DNA of 64,000 nt. Origin: Odontocerum albicorne (Eukaryota > Arthropoda > Insecta > Trichoptera > Odontoceridae). The stretch covers positions 18,750,189-18,814,188 of the forward strand of contig OX463852.1 of NCBI GenBank assembly GCA_949825065.1. Reading direction: 5' to 3'. Shown here piece after piece: positions 1 to 11,230 of this stretch (its first letter is position 1; every line of letters starts with the position of its first letter). The translations under genes were made by a program, and so were the position numbers. The notes below the pieces were generated by a model. That model had not been told where the DNA came from, searched no databases, and saw only the letters and a program-made list of their open reading frames with translations.

Positions 1-486
1 GTAAACATCTTATAGATTGATTGTTAAATATTTGAAGTTTAATTAGTTTAAGCTTTAGATTGTCTAAAATTGTCATTTTTTTATAATCTATTTTATTACC
101 TATATTGACTCATTTAATTGCATTACTGACTTTAATGTGTTAACACAAATCATCTTAGTGTGGGTGGATTGTCTGGATATAAAAATACCTCTCTTTATAA
201 AATATTGAAGTGTTTTGTGTCAGGTGTTGCTACACATACACATGCTTTAATTTGAAACCTTTTGAAATATTTTGAGTACGATAAAAGAGGTAAAATAAAA
301 GCGTTGAGTAAAAACCTTGGGGAAAAAAACATGTATGACAAGAAAAAACAAAATGAGGGTAATATGAAAGAAGGTGCTGTCCTTAAGAATAATAATCAAG
401 TATTTAGACGATTTGGTCACGTAGAAAGAATGGACATTAAAACTTATAGATTGTTGTGCAGTGCAAAGTTTAGTTACTAAATGTTT
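1..486. other. AT-rich non-coding sequence
   Basis: No coding, RNA or repeat signature is visible. The short ORF at 262-480 opens on a non-ATG codon, is lysine/asparagine-rich as expected of AT-rich DNA, and resembles nothing I know. Confidence 0.5.
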
Positions 487-746
487 ACTTAATTGTGTTT
501 ACTTTTTAGTCATCATTCCTTTATTCTGTTCATTTCGAAGTTTATTGAATTGAGTTTCATTTATCAGAAAATAATATTCGAATAATAAATAAATAGTGAT
601 CATATAATTGTATTATACTTAATTGTGTTTACTTATTAGTCATCATTCCGTTATTCTGTTCAATTCGAAGTTTATTGAATTGAGTTTCATTTATCACAAA
701 ATAACATTCGAATAATAAATAAAACATGATCCTATAATTGTATTAT
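487..746. repeat. 130-bp tandem duplication, two copies
   Basis: The block starting AATTGTGTTTACT at 491 recurs at 621 with few substitutions, for example ATTCCTTT against ATTCCGTT and TATCAGAA against TATCACAA. It is a simple direct duplication with no open frame. Confidence 0.9.
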
Positions 747-989
747 ATACTAATTTGATCAGAGGTTTGTTGTCAATTTTTTTTCCGATTCACTCCCTAC
801 ACAATCTTCAGGAAAAAAACGATTTATTTTAAATATGTCTTGAATTATTTCTCATTTATTTTACATCAAATATATACAACTATTGTGATAAAGGTTATTA
901 AAAATGTCGAAGTCACTCACTACGAATGTAGCGTAAAAGACTCATCAATAAATGCACTTGTTACGAATTAAATTTAAATGTTTAGAATT

Positions 990-1257
990 TATACAACCTC
1001 TATACTCTAGTTGGCAAGACTCCCATTTCCCATCCCGGGAGTTACGGGTTCGATTTCTATTAGAGCCCAATTTATTTTAAAAAAGAGTTTCAGTCTGGTT
1101 ATCATTTAAGGTCTCTTTAATGTTTTTCTGACAAAGTGAGCAACAAAGGCTATTAAAAAGAAGAATATCTTTATAATTGGTTGGAAGAGATTACTACATG
1201 ACAATACATCCGCCACGTTGTACTGTATACCACTTAAGTGTAATACAATACAACCCT
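990..1257 (+). mobile_element. SINE-A copy, full length with internal insertion
   Basis: A tRNA-like head with an A-box-like CTCTAGTTGGCAAGAC and B-box GGGTTCGATTTC is followed by the SINE-A body (TTTCAGTCTGGTTATC, GGTCTCTTTAAT) and the tail (GGTTGGAAGAGATT ... GTAATACAATACAA). About 50 extra bases (roughly 1130-1178) split body and tail. Older copy with several substitutions. Confidence 0.8.
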
Positions 1258-2164
1258 TAAATTCAAAATGTTTTGTATTATAAAAAAATGTTCCCTGACA
1301 AATCAATTGTTGTATTTATTAATCAATTTTTAACCGCCTCAACTAATGCAAAAAAATATTTCAATTACAATTAAAAAATATATAATTCCAATGTGCAAAT
1401 CAAACAAATTTCAAAACAACAATCAAACAAATTTCAAAGCAAACCACACAAGAAAAATTAAAATCAACAACGAAATTAAAAAAACTTCAAAACTGAGCAT
1501 ATACTCGTATGTTAGTTAAAACAGAAAGTACAAATATGGCACAAATACTCGTACATCCAAAATAAACATTACTACATTTTTAACAAACTTGTGATTTTTT
1601 AATTACCGGCTCCAGAGATCCTACTTTACTGGGGACACGACAAATGAAAATAAATAAACTCAGATTAATATAAATTGTGTGTCCACATTAAATAATTACC
1701 TGTTTTTTTTTAAAATAAATTATGTATTTATAAAATGTCTTATCATGTATAAATAAATATACTATAATACTCCACAGCAGGACGTTACTGGTTTGGCTTA
1801 CATCCAATACAAAATCCAAATACAATAAATAGAGAATGTAAAACAAACCCGTTATTTATTTATTGGCAAAATCCCATTGCGTATGCTATTGAATTGCTAA
1901 TAGACTTCTTTTCTTTTCGAAGAAAGAGAATCACGGCTCATTTTAGTGCATTCTGAATACACAATTAATCTTTTCATCAGCCATAGACACCGGATCTGTG
2001 CTCCGCCTGCGATGATGCTCTATGGTCACTAAATCGGACGATCCTTTCGTTGACACGAATGACACCATCGTCTTGCATTTATGACTTGCGATGAATAATT
2101 TCTTCAACCGCTTGACAAAGATTCTCAATTTTTCCAAGATACATGGCTCTTCTAATTTTTACAG
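1258..2164. other. AT-rich sequence, nothing recognised
   Basis: Mostly A/T runs with two copies of the octamer TACTCGTA (1502 and 1546). A somewhat more balanced stretch at 1930-2150 gives a 64-codon minus ORF that matches nothing I recognise and has no splice context. Confidence 0.4.
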
Positions 2165-2590
2165 GAGGCAATCCACTACGATACGATAGGTTTCACTCGC
2201 GATCGAGTATGATTGTCAGCTATCCTGTGGATGGAAGACGTCTGGGTGTGTATTTTTTTATTGTGTGCAAGCTGTTGTGCTCCAACAAGAAAACAGTTTT
2301 GACAGATCATAGCTAAAATTTCGATGCCAACCATCAGGCTAATCTGTTGCATAATTTCGTTTGGCAGAGTTTTTTTTATATTGTGCTATTTGTTGTATTG
2401 CTTAATATCACTATAAGGATTGATGATAAGGAGCATATAAAATACAGAAGAACATGAATTATGATGTTATATGGTCTAAGATCAAAATGTGAATCTGCCA
2501 GAAATCGAACCTGGGGCACCTGCTTACCTAGCGTGGATGTTAACCGTCGAACCACGGTCGCAGACTAGACAGGCAATCTACCAGACTGGC
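2165..2590 (-). mobile_element. SINE-C copy (tRNA-like head at right end)
   Basis: Read on minus, the right end gives a tRNA-like head: A-box-like TGGTTCGACGG and B-box CAGGTTCGATTTC. The body (ATCGAGTATGAT, GTGTGCAAGCTGTTG, ACCATCAGG) recurs at 8530-8890 in the same order, so this is a dispersed family distinct from SINE-A. No intact tRNA cloverleaf is apparent, so it is a SINE rather than a tRNA gene. Confidence 0.65.
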
Positions 2591-2670
2591 CATCATTTTC
2601 AAATAAAGTCCTTTTAATATCAGTATTTCTCATTTAGTTTTTCTAATTAAAACCACGAACCACGATCATC

Positions 2671-2727
2671 TTAAAATTTGTTTGGAAAATGTTTTGTGAA
2701 AATGAATGTTTTCCAAACAGATTTTAA
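2671..2727. repeat. Inverted repeat, 19-bp arms
   Basis: TTAAAATTTGTTTGGAAAA at 2671-2689 is the reverse complement of 2709-2727 with one mismatch, separated by a 19-base spacer. It would fold into a stable hairpin. No flanking duplication was identified. Confidence 0.8.
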
Positions 2728-2904
2728 ACATTTATTATTTATTTGTTTATTAACGCTGCATAGTATCTGGCAGACTTATTTTCTTTTCCAAATAACTAGA
2801 AAAAAATATGATTATACACGTATATGAACATTATACACAACCCTTCACTCGACCTAAACAATATGGTACTGTCACATCAGAAGATCTATAAATGTGTATT
2901 AGAA

Positions 2905-3095
2905 GTTCAGAATGCACATGTTTAGAAAAACATATTTGGTAAGAAAACTGCAGAAAGCTTACGAAAAGAAGATGAACTACAAAGAAACCGTTGTAATTTA
3001 TTTTTATATAACTATAAATACAATAACATACAAAGAAACCTTTGTAGATTTTTCGATATGTAATGGAAACACATTCCACTTCAGGTGTAGTGTTT
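2905..3095 (+). repeat. RepD interspersed repeat, 3' part
   Basis: Contains the RepD core: AGAAAAACATATTTGGTAAG, then CAGAAAGCTTACGAAAAG, GAACTACAAAGAAACC and a TTTTCGATATGTAATGG end. About 45 bases (roughly 2990-3035) interrupt it between two copies of ACAAAGAAACC, which looks like a local duplication or insertion. The matching ORFs on both strands (2831-3127) are products of this repeat, not genes. Confidence 0.7.
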
Positions 3096-3689
3096 TGTTT
3101 TTACAAATAATTAACAGAAAGAGTTGAACTTCAAACCCCAGACGTAAGTCAAACGTTCAACCACTTCTTAACCAAGTATGTCGTTTGATGCCTTTCTCAA
3201 AAATGGTTCTTCAATAAAATGATGAGGCATTTATGAATCTTTAGTTTTTATTTTCTAATAAATCCAAATAAACTTCGTGTTAACATTGGATTTAGAGAAA
3301 AGATTTAAATTTATGTACGTATGAACAACCGATAAAAACAATTCGATATGGTATTTTATAACTTTTGTATTATCTATGGTCTACGGATGCCATAGCCACA
3401 ATATTTTGTCATCACAATATTGATGATCTCAACCTACGTGCATGCATTAGAGATTTTTATCTATAAGCCAAACACATCAATTTAATATATATTTAAGGAA
3501 AATGCGCATATATTTGCAGCTTATCTGTAATTTTATTAATCTCTTTATAAATGAACAGTGGGCATCAAACCAGTAAACATCACTTAGGATAAAGAGTTTT
3601 TAAATATCGATTTATTAATTTATCCTTCCTGAACAGGTCGTGCTGGACAAATGCGTAAGTACTTGTACATTATAAGGAACGCGAACTGC

Positions 3690-3792
3690 TCAAAATTGTA
3701 AGTTGCAAATTTCGTTCCTACAATATTTTTTTATGTAAGTTGCGTATTTCGGTCATACTCAAAATTGTAAGGTGCGTATTTCGGTCATATAA
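3690..3792. repeat. Short degenerate tandem repeat
   Basis: The phrase GTAAGTTGC followed by A/GTATTTCGGTCAT occurs three times (starting near 3698, 3735 and 3767), twice preceded by CTCAAAATT. Confidence 0.7.
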
Positions 3793-3799
3793 TTAGAGG

Positions 3800-3990
3800 C
3801 ATCAATCATCCACGTAAAATAAATGGCAAACAAGACGGAAGAAGACGCCGTATCTCTTGGCTTAAGAATTTGCAGCAATAGTTAGGGCACAATTCTACTG
3901 AGTTGTTCCGGGCTGCAGTAAACAATATAAAGATTGCCACGATGGAAGTTAACCTTCAATAGGAGATATCCCCTCTAGAAGATAAAAAAA
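3800..3990 (+). pseudogene. LINE-D reverse transcriptase C-terminal fragment
   Basis: The + translation reads KINGKQDGRRRRISWLKNLQ, a stop, then a segment with TELFRAAVNNIKIATMEVNL. SWLxNLxxW followed by ELFRxAxNxxxIAxM is typical of the extreme C-terminus of one group of insect endonuclease/reverse transcriptase polyproteins. Only about 60 codons remain, with at least two in-frame stops, and there is no upstream polymerase domain. A dead, 5'-truncated insertion. Confidence 0.7.
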
Positions 3991-4263
3991 ATGTAACTTC
4001 TCGCTTTGCGTTTTAAGACGATATACTCGTAAATAGTCTGCAGTCCAAAAGAAACTGCAAGATATTTCTCAACAAAAATATATAATATTATTTATTAAAA
4101 TTTAATTTTCAGATACAATATTCCTTTTGTTCCCCTTGTAGTATGATGGTCTGGATCAAGGACAAGAACAAGGACCGATCTCTCTCATCAACCCCTTCTT
4201 AGGCCTGAATCCATTCCAAATGTTTCCTCCAGCTTTTCCTCGATCTTTTTACCGTCTTTAGAT

Positions 4264-4460
4264 TATACATAACGACCTCCGTGGCCTAGTTCGTAAGATG
4301 CCTGTCTTCCAGCTTGAGTGTTACGGGGTCGATTCCTGTCAGGTTTTTACTTTAGGCCTCTACATCACATTTCTGGTAGGCTGGAAGAGATTTTCATATG
4401 ACAATAAATCCACCAGGTTGTAACATATTGTGTACAATGAAAGTGTAATACAATATTTAG
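4264..4460 (+). mobile_element. SINE-A copy, near full length
   Basis: Head GACCTCCGTGGCCTAGTTCG with A box TGGCCTAGTTCG, B-box-like GGGGTCGATTCC, then the SINE-A tail (GGCTGGAAGAGATT ... GTGTAATACAATATTTA). The order head, T-rich linker, pyrimidine-rich body, tail matches the other copies. One of the better preserved heads. Confidence 0.85.
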
Positions 4461-4554
4461 ATTCAAAGTGACAATAGATTTTTAACTATTTAAATTCAAT
4501 TGGTCTAAAATATTGGAGTTTTCATAAAGAAAGTTTGCTATTGTAATTTGTTTT

Positions 4555-4645
4555 ATCAGACACTGTTTACTCTACTTTTTGTAACGGTATAACCCTACCG
4601 GTTATAAGGTTTTCAACTCATCATCAGGGGAGCACACACAATAAA
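4555..4645 (-). repeat. CTGATGATG repeat family, copy 1
   Basis: On minus: GTGCTCCCCTGATGATGAG, a short A-rich step, ACCGGTAGGGTTATACCG, then AACAGTGTCTGATAAAAC. The same order recurs on + at 44903-45000. The CCGGTAxxxTATACCG block is itself an imperfect palindrome. The parent element is not identified; a Penelope-like or other retroelement end is possible. Confidence 0.6.
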
Positions 4646-5539
4646 GTTTGCTGTTTAAATTGTTCTTGTATTATTATTATTTAATTTAAAGTTTTGTAAA
4701 ATAATTTTATGGTTGGTTGAGAGATATCCACTTGATAACTAACTCACCATTTTGTAGCTTGTGAAATAAAGTATTGAATAAATAAACAATACTCTATATA
4801 AGAAAAGTGTGATATTATATTAACTGGATATGGAACTGGTGAATTGCTGTAAATTTTAAAACATTTGGTTATTAACTTTATAGAAAATTAGTTATTATCT
4901 ATGTTACTGAAGTTTTGATGCTTCATACAAAGAATCAAAATTTACACATAGAAATATGAAGTTACTTTTAAAATGTGTTAAGTGTGAAGGTTAAACATAA
5001 CAGAAATAGCTTTTAATGAAGTTGACGATAAAAAATCAATAGTGAGAATATTTAATTCAATATAAGGCTACTTACAAGAGCAAAACACATGTGTCGGAAA
5101 TAACATCAAAGAGTCAAAAAATACCATACGTCTGTCAATCAACTTTGAAATTTTAGACGTGCAGGAAAATATTCATACGCGAAGTCAACCTTGGTTATCC
5201 AATACTTGGTTTATATCGTTTGATGACTGAATCTGTGTATAAGTGCCGCAACCAGCAACTAACTGGTCTGTCACGTTAATATTTTAATTATTTCACATTC
5301 CAAACAGCTCTCCTCATTCTTATCACGACCTGCAATAAACTCGTTTAATTGTATCAAGTTGGATCTATGAGGACTGCAGATAGCCGGTTTGCCTTCTGCC
5401 TGCAATCACTTAATAACTCATTAACTGTCGAAATCAAGCAATTGATGAACTTTCAAAATCTTCAACCGATTTATGAACTTCTAAAATCCTTAAGAAATTT
5501 TTGTCTTTAGTTTTGTCGATATTATTTTGGGTGCTTAAC
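4646..5539. other. AT-rich sequence, nothing recognised
   Basis: No repeat of known type, RNA gene or splice-bounded ORF seen. A phrase of the type TTGATGAACTTxxAAAATCTT is repeated loosely at 5443-5500 and again at 6070-6120. Confidence 0.4.
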
Positions 5540-5559
5540 AATCCAAAACCTCCTTCATA

Positions 5560-5800
5560 GATTCTCGAAAAATTCCCCTTTCTATCAGAACGTGGGCGTT
5601 CTCTTCAACCAGGTGATGAGAGATTCCTTTGCATGCTAAGACACCATATCAAATTTTACATATCTTAATTTGCGGTTCACTCGGCTCGACTATGGAACGA
5701 ACTTCCAAGAGTTCTCAAATGAACATCATCCCTATTTGCGTTTAAGAGAGAATTGAAAAAATATTGCATTACTCAGAATATCCTTTCACCCTAATTTAAA
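5560..5800 (+). pseudogene. LINE-E reverse transcriptase C-terminal fragment
   Basis: Around 5670-5770 the + frame reads HSARLWNELPRVLK, a stop, then TSSLFAFKRELKKY. RLWNxLPxxxR...SLxxFKRxLKKY is the standard terminal motif of CR1/Jockey-type LINE ORF2 proteins. There are frameshifts and stops and no polymerase core. Its wording differs from LINE-A, so it is probably a separate family. Confidence 0.7.
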
Positions 5801-5919
5801 CTTTGTTTCCCTTCCTTATTCTTTAACGAACTCTTTTCCTCTACTATCATTATTGCTTAAAGATTTGTTATTTATTTAATTTTTACTTGAATTTAAATGA
5901 ATATTTTTTTTCTAAAATT

Positions 5920-6060
5920 TGTGATGAATTAAAACAATTAAATATATCCAAGATGAGACGTTTGGTTAGACGAAATTGCTGTATATCAATAAGCTCGTCA
6001 AATGTACCATGTATAATCATGCACACAAAATAATGAAAATAAATAAAACGAACTTTCATG
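5920..6060 (+). mobile_element. LINE-type 3' tail
   Basis: GCTGTATATCAATAAGCTCG, GTACCATGTATAATC, then CACAAAATAATGAAAATAAATAAAA. A variant of the LINE/SINE tail (a CAATAAGC block followed by (TAAA)-rich DNA). Similar blocks occur at 9460-9556 and 28130-28200. Confidence 0.5.
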
Positions 6061-7207
6061 ATATTTAAGCAATTGATGAACTTCCAAAATCTTGAAGCAA
6101 TTGATGAATTTTGAAGATCTTTAAGCAATCGCAGCATATTTTTTTGTCATTGCAAAAAAGGGGCACTCTCTTCTTGATTTGATCAGTTATTTTTCGTCTT
6201 CGATTATGCAATAACCTGAATTATAAAATTAACAATGGCCGAGAATAAATTCTTATCTGATATTGTATGTTTTCTTCTTCTCCAGATTCCCTTTACAATT
6301 GGAGATTAACGACCATCATGGTAATTCTTATTTTCATTGCAGCCTGGAACAACTAAGTAGAACTGTATACCATGCGCAATCCCCACGCGCAAGTTGTATG
6401 TTATACAGCACCGGTACAAAGACTGTAGAATAGGTGGATGGTTGCCGCTCAATCTTCAGAGATTCCGGCGTGATTTTCAATGAGTCTCGGTGATGAGTTG
6501 GAAGACTAGAAGAGATTCCTCGTTGATCGGAAGAACTTTGTAGAGAAATAGAAACACAGTAGACGTTTCTGACGAGCATATATTTTTCGTCCCTTGGGTT
6601 AAAGCCAATCGCACATTGTAAGCACCTCAATGGCAGAGGTACTCCTCAAATCACTGACATATGACACAAATTGGGGTGATAAAACACAGAAACTTTTGGA
6701 GGGAACTATATCCTTAGAACTCTGTTCTAGTTAGTTACTAAGGAACGTTTTATTACAATACAACAATTTTCAACAAGCCATAATTCAACAATGATTACAA
6801 GTTATGCATACATAAAAATGACTAATCTACGCGACGTATAAGTCCGATACACATCTTGTCTCTCATTATTTGACCGAGATACTGCAACTAGCGAATCATA
6901 CGCTTAATATTCACATCAGTCATTCACTCACATGCCTATGCAGACTTCCAAAAGTTTCTAACACCTCGCTCTCCCCTGTTAAAGACTCACCTTTTGACAT
7001 ATTTTTTACACTTAAATGTGGGATATCTAAAAAATGATCACATCTCCTCGGGAATGCGTTATAAATTTTTAGTGTTGAATACATTCAAAACATAAAACTC
7101 TTAACTTGTCATATAAAGTGTTAGCGTCAAATGGCGCGATATGAAAGTATTGTTGTCAATTTTAAGGTCGTGTTCGACATGACGAAACACGGAGGTATAG
7201 TTTAATT
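6061..7207. other. Unassigned sequence with one dispersed phrase
   Basis: The stretch 6270-6330 (CTTCTTCTCCAGATTCCC ... CGACCATCAT) resembles 16880-16935, so it is dispersed, probably the antisense of LINE coding DNA. A 98-codon minus ORF at 6334-6630 has no recognisable domain. The remainder is unremarkable. Confidence 0.4.
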
Positions 7208-8194
7208 CAGGGGTTCGCAAACTATCTTTGAATTGTACCACTTAATGAAAGTCACAAAGTGTGGTGTATCACCAACCCTTGTCCTCTGCCTATTCATGAG
7301 CAAATTTTCATAATACATTATACCTACCCATTTTACTCAATGTGTAATTAATACACCTTACATTTTGTATTTATAAAGTTTATGTATACAGTAACGAATA
7401 CGTATAGGAAATAATACTTTATGCAGGTTTAATACAAATTATTTGCATAATTTAAGGATTAAATCTAAAAAAACTTTATATTATATGTGCACTTACTAAA
7501 TTATTATGTTTTATTTTTGTAATTATTCTACAACATGGTATTCTACCTCCAAAAGTCACTAAAATATTCTTTAACAGGTTATCACACGTTTTATACGTAA
7601 ATAATAAATAACTCTAAATTGGAATTTTAATGGAAAAGGAAAATTTTAGTCCTTGAAAACATTTGATTTTATTCTGGTGTTAATTTCAAACTTAAATCAC
7701 GTTTAAATTGTAGTCTATGTACTCGTATATGTTTCTAATATTGATCATCACGGAAAATCTAGTATCACAAAAATATCAAGTGCTTAATTGTATTACAAAA
7801 ATATGAAGTGCTTAATGGTATTACAAAAATATCAAGTGTTTAATGGTATTACAAACATATCAAGTGCTTAATGGTATTATAAAAATATCAAGTGCTTAAT
7901 GGTATTACAAAAATTTCGAGTGCTTAATGGTATTACAAAATAATTTAAGGCTATCTGATATGAAATTATATTTGTGCTTTTGAAGTTAAAATTCACTAAA
8001 CATGTTTTTTTAAACTCGCAATGGAGAAATTCCTCGCGAGAAATTTCAATGAGTTATTTTCTCTCTTTTATTGAAAAAATGTCTTGTACTGTAAACGGAT
8101 CTCGTGGAAGTTTCATGAAATTTCAGTACTTTGATGCTTGTTTACTCGCGTACCACTAAACTGGGACTTGCGTACCATAGTTGACGAACCATTG
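7208..8194. mobile_element. Non-autonomous hAT-like relic, ~990 bp
   Basis: The left end CAGGGGTTCGCAAACTAT and the reverse complement of the right end (CAATGGTTCGTCAACTAT) form 14/19 matching terminal repeats of hAT style. Subterminal GTACCACTTAA and GTACCACTAAA also mirror each other. The flanking octamers (GTTTAATT and ATCTAACC) agree at only 4/8, every difference being a transition, so the ends are likely but not proven. No transposase is encoded. A 28-bp minisatellite sits inside. Confidence 0.5.
7769..7945. repeat. 28-bp minisatellite, about six units
   Basis: AAGTGCTTAATGGTATTAC recurs at 7778, 7806, 7834, 7862, 7890 and 7918, a strict 28-base period with point differences. It lies inside the hAT-like relic, so it probably expanded after insertion. 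Confidence 0.92.
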
Positions 8195-8529
8195 ATCTAA
8201 CCGATCTTTTAGATTGCTCTGTGCTACCGATTGATTGCGTGTGCTGCACTGTGCGGTGTGTATGTGCTAATAACACATACTGTCCAGCCGAAATAGGATG
8301 GAAACGTTCGTAGGAAAAGTAATTCATGACCTGATGGCCTTAAAAGCGGTAAATGCAGTCATTGTGTTCGAGTATTATGATTCTAGACACGTCCTTTGGG
8401 GCAGTTGATCCCCTTTGCCATGATTCTCAAACTGTTTTTTTTTCAACGCAATGAAATTTATTAATCAATTAATGAATGAATTGTTGTCTTGCGAAGAATA
8501 TTTTATGATACAGTATATGATAGAGTAAG

Positions 8530-8890
8530 GGATACAATAGGCTATCCCTCGTCATCGAGTATGATTTTCATCCATTTTATAGATGTAAGACGCCATTGGT
8601 TTTAAAGTGTGCAAGCTGTTGCATTTCAACATATTACACACTCAAATACATCAATGTTACAAGACGATCATCAGGTTTAATCTGTGTTGTTTCATATGTA
8701 GCTATTGCTGTGGATTTTTTAAAGCGATATAAGAATACATGGTTCGAATCATATAAGATAGAGAAAGACAAATTCAGATGTAAAACGGTCTAAGAGTAAA
8801 ACCAGCTCGGAATTGAATTCGAAAGTAAACAAACCTCAATCGACGGCTTGTTTGGCGTGAATGTTTACCACGACCTCCGGCAAGTAAGGG
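8530..8890 (-). mobile_element. SINE-C copy
   Basis: Shares ATCGAGTATGATTTTCA, GTGTGCAAGCTGTTGCAT and GATCATCAGGTTTAATCTG with 2165-2590 in the same order. The right end carries a degraded tRNA-like head (on minus GGTCGTGGTAAACATTCACG). The 65-codon + ORF at 8596-8793 is a by-product. Confidence 0.6.
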
Positions 8891-9459
8891 ATGGTCGGAG
8901 AAAAGACTGTTCAATATAAATATATTATGAGTAGAATAAGAAAGAAATCTCAATATAATCTTAACTTTGTATCCGGAGAAGGAGCCTCCTTTTGAGTAAT
9001 TCCTTCTTCGTCACTACGTAACGTTATGCTCATAAAATAATTAAGAAGATTTCGATCTTTTAGTGTGTTAATTGTACATTGCGCTGGATGGGGACTTATT
9101 TTGTCCTCCATAAGTGGTGATGGGATCCAACTGAACCTAACTGAACTAACCTTATATCTTAATCTTTAAACTTCATAGAAAGGCAAATCAGTATGAACAC
9201 TAGATAAACCTGTTTAAACTCTCTTTGAATCCATGTAAATCGGTTCTGAAGACATTTTTTTTACTCCTGTATTTGCACGAATATATCGTAATCATTTGTC
9301 GTATAGTTCAATGTTTATAACGTATTATTGTCTAAGACGACATATTATAATGTGATTAATTATCTTTCTAATGTTTTTTTATATTGTTGAACTAAATGCC
9401 TCACAGTCGTTTATTCGAATAAAGTAAATAAAAATAAATAATACTAGAATGTTTAACAA
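8891..9459. other. AT-rich sequence, nothing recognised
   Basis: No feature identified beyond A/T-rich DNA. A phrase ending TTATTTTGTCCTCCATAAG at 9098-9116 has a counterpart near 17358 (TTATTTTGTCCCCTATAAC), so a low-copy repeat may pass through. Confidence 0.35.
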
Positions 9460-9556
9460 AAAATGGTTGTATAAAAATTGATGTATAGCAAAAAGTCTGT
9501 CAGGTGTACCGTGTTTGACTATGTACACAAAATAATGAAAATAAAAATACAAAAAA
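9460..9556 (+). mobile_element. LINE-type 3' tail
   Basis: GATGTATAGCAAAAAGTC, GTCAGGTGTACCGTG and CACAAAATAATGAAAATAAA follow the same order as 5980-6050. No coding part is attached. Confidence 0.5.
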
Positions 9557-9562
9557 TAATTT

Positions 9563-9719
9563 CTTTGTGATTCCACGAATTACATTAATCCCCGGTACAC
9601 GTATCTCTATCTCATACACAGAAGCTGTCTTCAGATGGAGCTTCCGCCTGAAAGACACCTCGGGATAGGAGGGAGAAATACGTATAGCGGGGATTAATGT
9701 AATTTGTGGAAAAACAAAG
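9563..9719. mobile_element. MITE-like foldback, 32-bp terminal inverted repeats
   Basis: CTTTGTGATTCCACGAATTA (start of the left arm, 9563-9594) pairs with 9688-9719, about four mismatches in 32 positions, both arms ending inward at ATTAATCCCCG. The GC-richer 93-base interior (ACACGTAT ... ATACGTAT) also begins and ends symmetrically. No ORF. Size and shape fit a MITE; the flanks show no clear target duplication. Confidence 0.7.
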
Positions 9720-10619
9720 TGATTTGTTGTTCCATATTTAAGTACGGGGTACCATAAACGTACAGTCAAAACTTTTGATAAAAAAAAAAAAAATTATAAA
9801 TATTGTTAAGCCACATTGAAAGAATCTATTGCGGAAGCCTGAAATGAGATTTTCATACTAAATTAATGGCAAAATGCGAGAAACAGAAGAGCGGGTATGA
9901 CAAGATGTGTACATTGATAGAAAGGGGTTGAGATCTCTACTCTTTGCCTACCTGAAAATAGACTGATGGTATGTATGAAATATTTGATTTGCCATGTTAG
10001 TTAAGTTAAGTGAAAACCACAAGTTAAAAGTGAAATTAAAACTCGAATAATTAAAAAAAAAATCTGGTTGCTTACGAGAATGAAACTCAAATTCTGAGCT
10101 TGAAGACGGGCGTTTTAACAACGAGGCCACGAGGCTCGTCGACATTTTCTTGTTTTGGTTTGTATATTTTAAATTTTATTTGAACAACTGTGGCTAATTT
10201 TAATTTTGTTAATGGGGTTTCCGTATCGTGGGGAAGAATTTTAATTGGATGCGGTCAGCACAACTGGGGTAAAATTTCCTCTGATACGAGTATACATACA
10301 TGAGTAACTGAATTAAATTTTGCGAACCACAGATGAACTCTCAACCACGTAGCGCGGTTTGAGAGTTCTAAATTTGCTAATTGACTTGTTTATTGTAACA
10401 CATCAACACGTTCACTGCTTGGAAATGATGTTAGCATTTTGTAGCACTCAGTTTTTTTTTAAATTTTACTTGGTACGCCGGTTTCTTCTTTTGTATGGTG
10501 TTAGACATATTGAAGAGTGTGTCCGGAATACAACAATTTCTTCAGTCACTACCTTCTTATCCTTACACTCAGTTTATATATATTTATTTTGTAATATTTT
10601 CTGTCAATAGTAGTATTTA
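9720..10619. other. AT-rich sequence with one small hairpin
   Basis: A perfect 10-bp inverted repeat (GAACTCTCAA at 10335-10344 and TTGAGAGTTC at 10359-10368) encloses CCACGTAGCGCGGT. A faint tRNA-like block on minus at 10075-10140 (B-box-like region with ACGAGGCCACGAGGCTCG) may be an old SINE head. Otherwise nothing. Confidence 0.4.
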
Positions 10620-10910
10620 GAATATTACATGGAGTGAGAATGTATGACAGAATACGGAATGAACTGATAAGGGATGAATGTGAACTTAAGGCTGATGTGT
10701 TGAGTTAGATGAAGAAGAGTAATTTGATATGGTTTGGTCACGTGAAATGAATAAATAAAGAAATACTAATAAAATAAAAATACAGAGCAAATGTGAGTGG
10801 AAGGTGTGGCAGAGGAAGACCTAGGAAAGTATGATTGAGTCAAGGGAATGGATTTTGGTTGAAAGAAGCAACGTTAAATCCAACTATGTTGGAAAATGTG
10901 GTTTTATATT
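10620..10910 (+). pseudogene. LINE-B reverse transcriptase C-terminal fragment
   Basis: The frame reads MYDRIRNELIRDECELKADV, a stop, then IWFGHVK and later RANVSGRCGRGRPRKV. The order DRIRNExIRDE, LKADVL, WFGHVxRMN, GRGRPRKV is the C-terminal region of a widespread insect endonuclease/reverse transcriptase family. Multiple stops. The upstream polymerase is absent. Confidence 0.8.
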
Positions 10911-10934
10911 CCTGAAAACCATTTTACACACACA

Positions 10935-11065
10935 AATAGATAGATCTATGAATGTTAAATGATATCAACACACTGACAGATAGATCTATGAATGTTAAAT
11001 GATAGCAACACACATATAGATCTGTGAATGTTAAATGATAGCAACACATCAATAGATTTGATTTG
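10935..11065. repeat. 36-40-bp tandem repeat, about three units
   Basis: TAGATCTATGAATGTTAAATGATA begins near 10941, 10981 and 11017 (GTG in the third). A trailing partial unit ends at 11060. It directly follows the LINE-B fragment. Confidence 0.85.
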
Positions 11066-11092
11066 ATTAACAATAGGTTTCATTTTTTCTGG

Positions 11093-11230
11093 TAAATACA
11101 TACCATCACGCCATGACTTAGGCAGAGACGACAGATCTCCAAGCTTATTCAGTCATCCTCATCCACACACGTACATTTCGTCATATACTCGTATGCTCTT
11201 CTGTTTCCATATTTTTTACCTTTCCCTTAC
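11093..11230 (-). pseudogene. LINE-B 3' end, antisense
   Basis: TACATACCATCACGCCATGA, GGCAGAGACGACAGATCTCC is the reverse complement of the LINE-B stop region and 3' end, which on the sense strand reads TCTCTGCCTAxCCCxACAGG ... GGCGTGATGGTATG. Only the last ~130 bases are kept. Confidence 0.65.
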
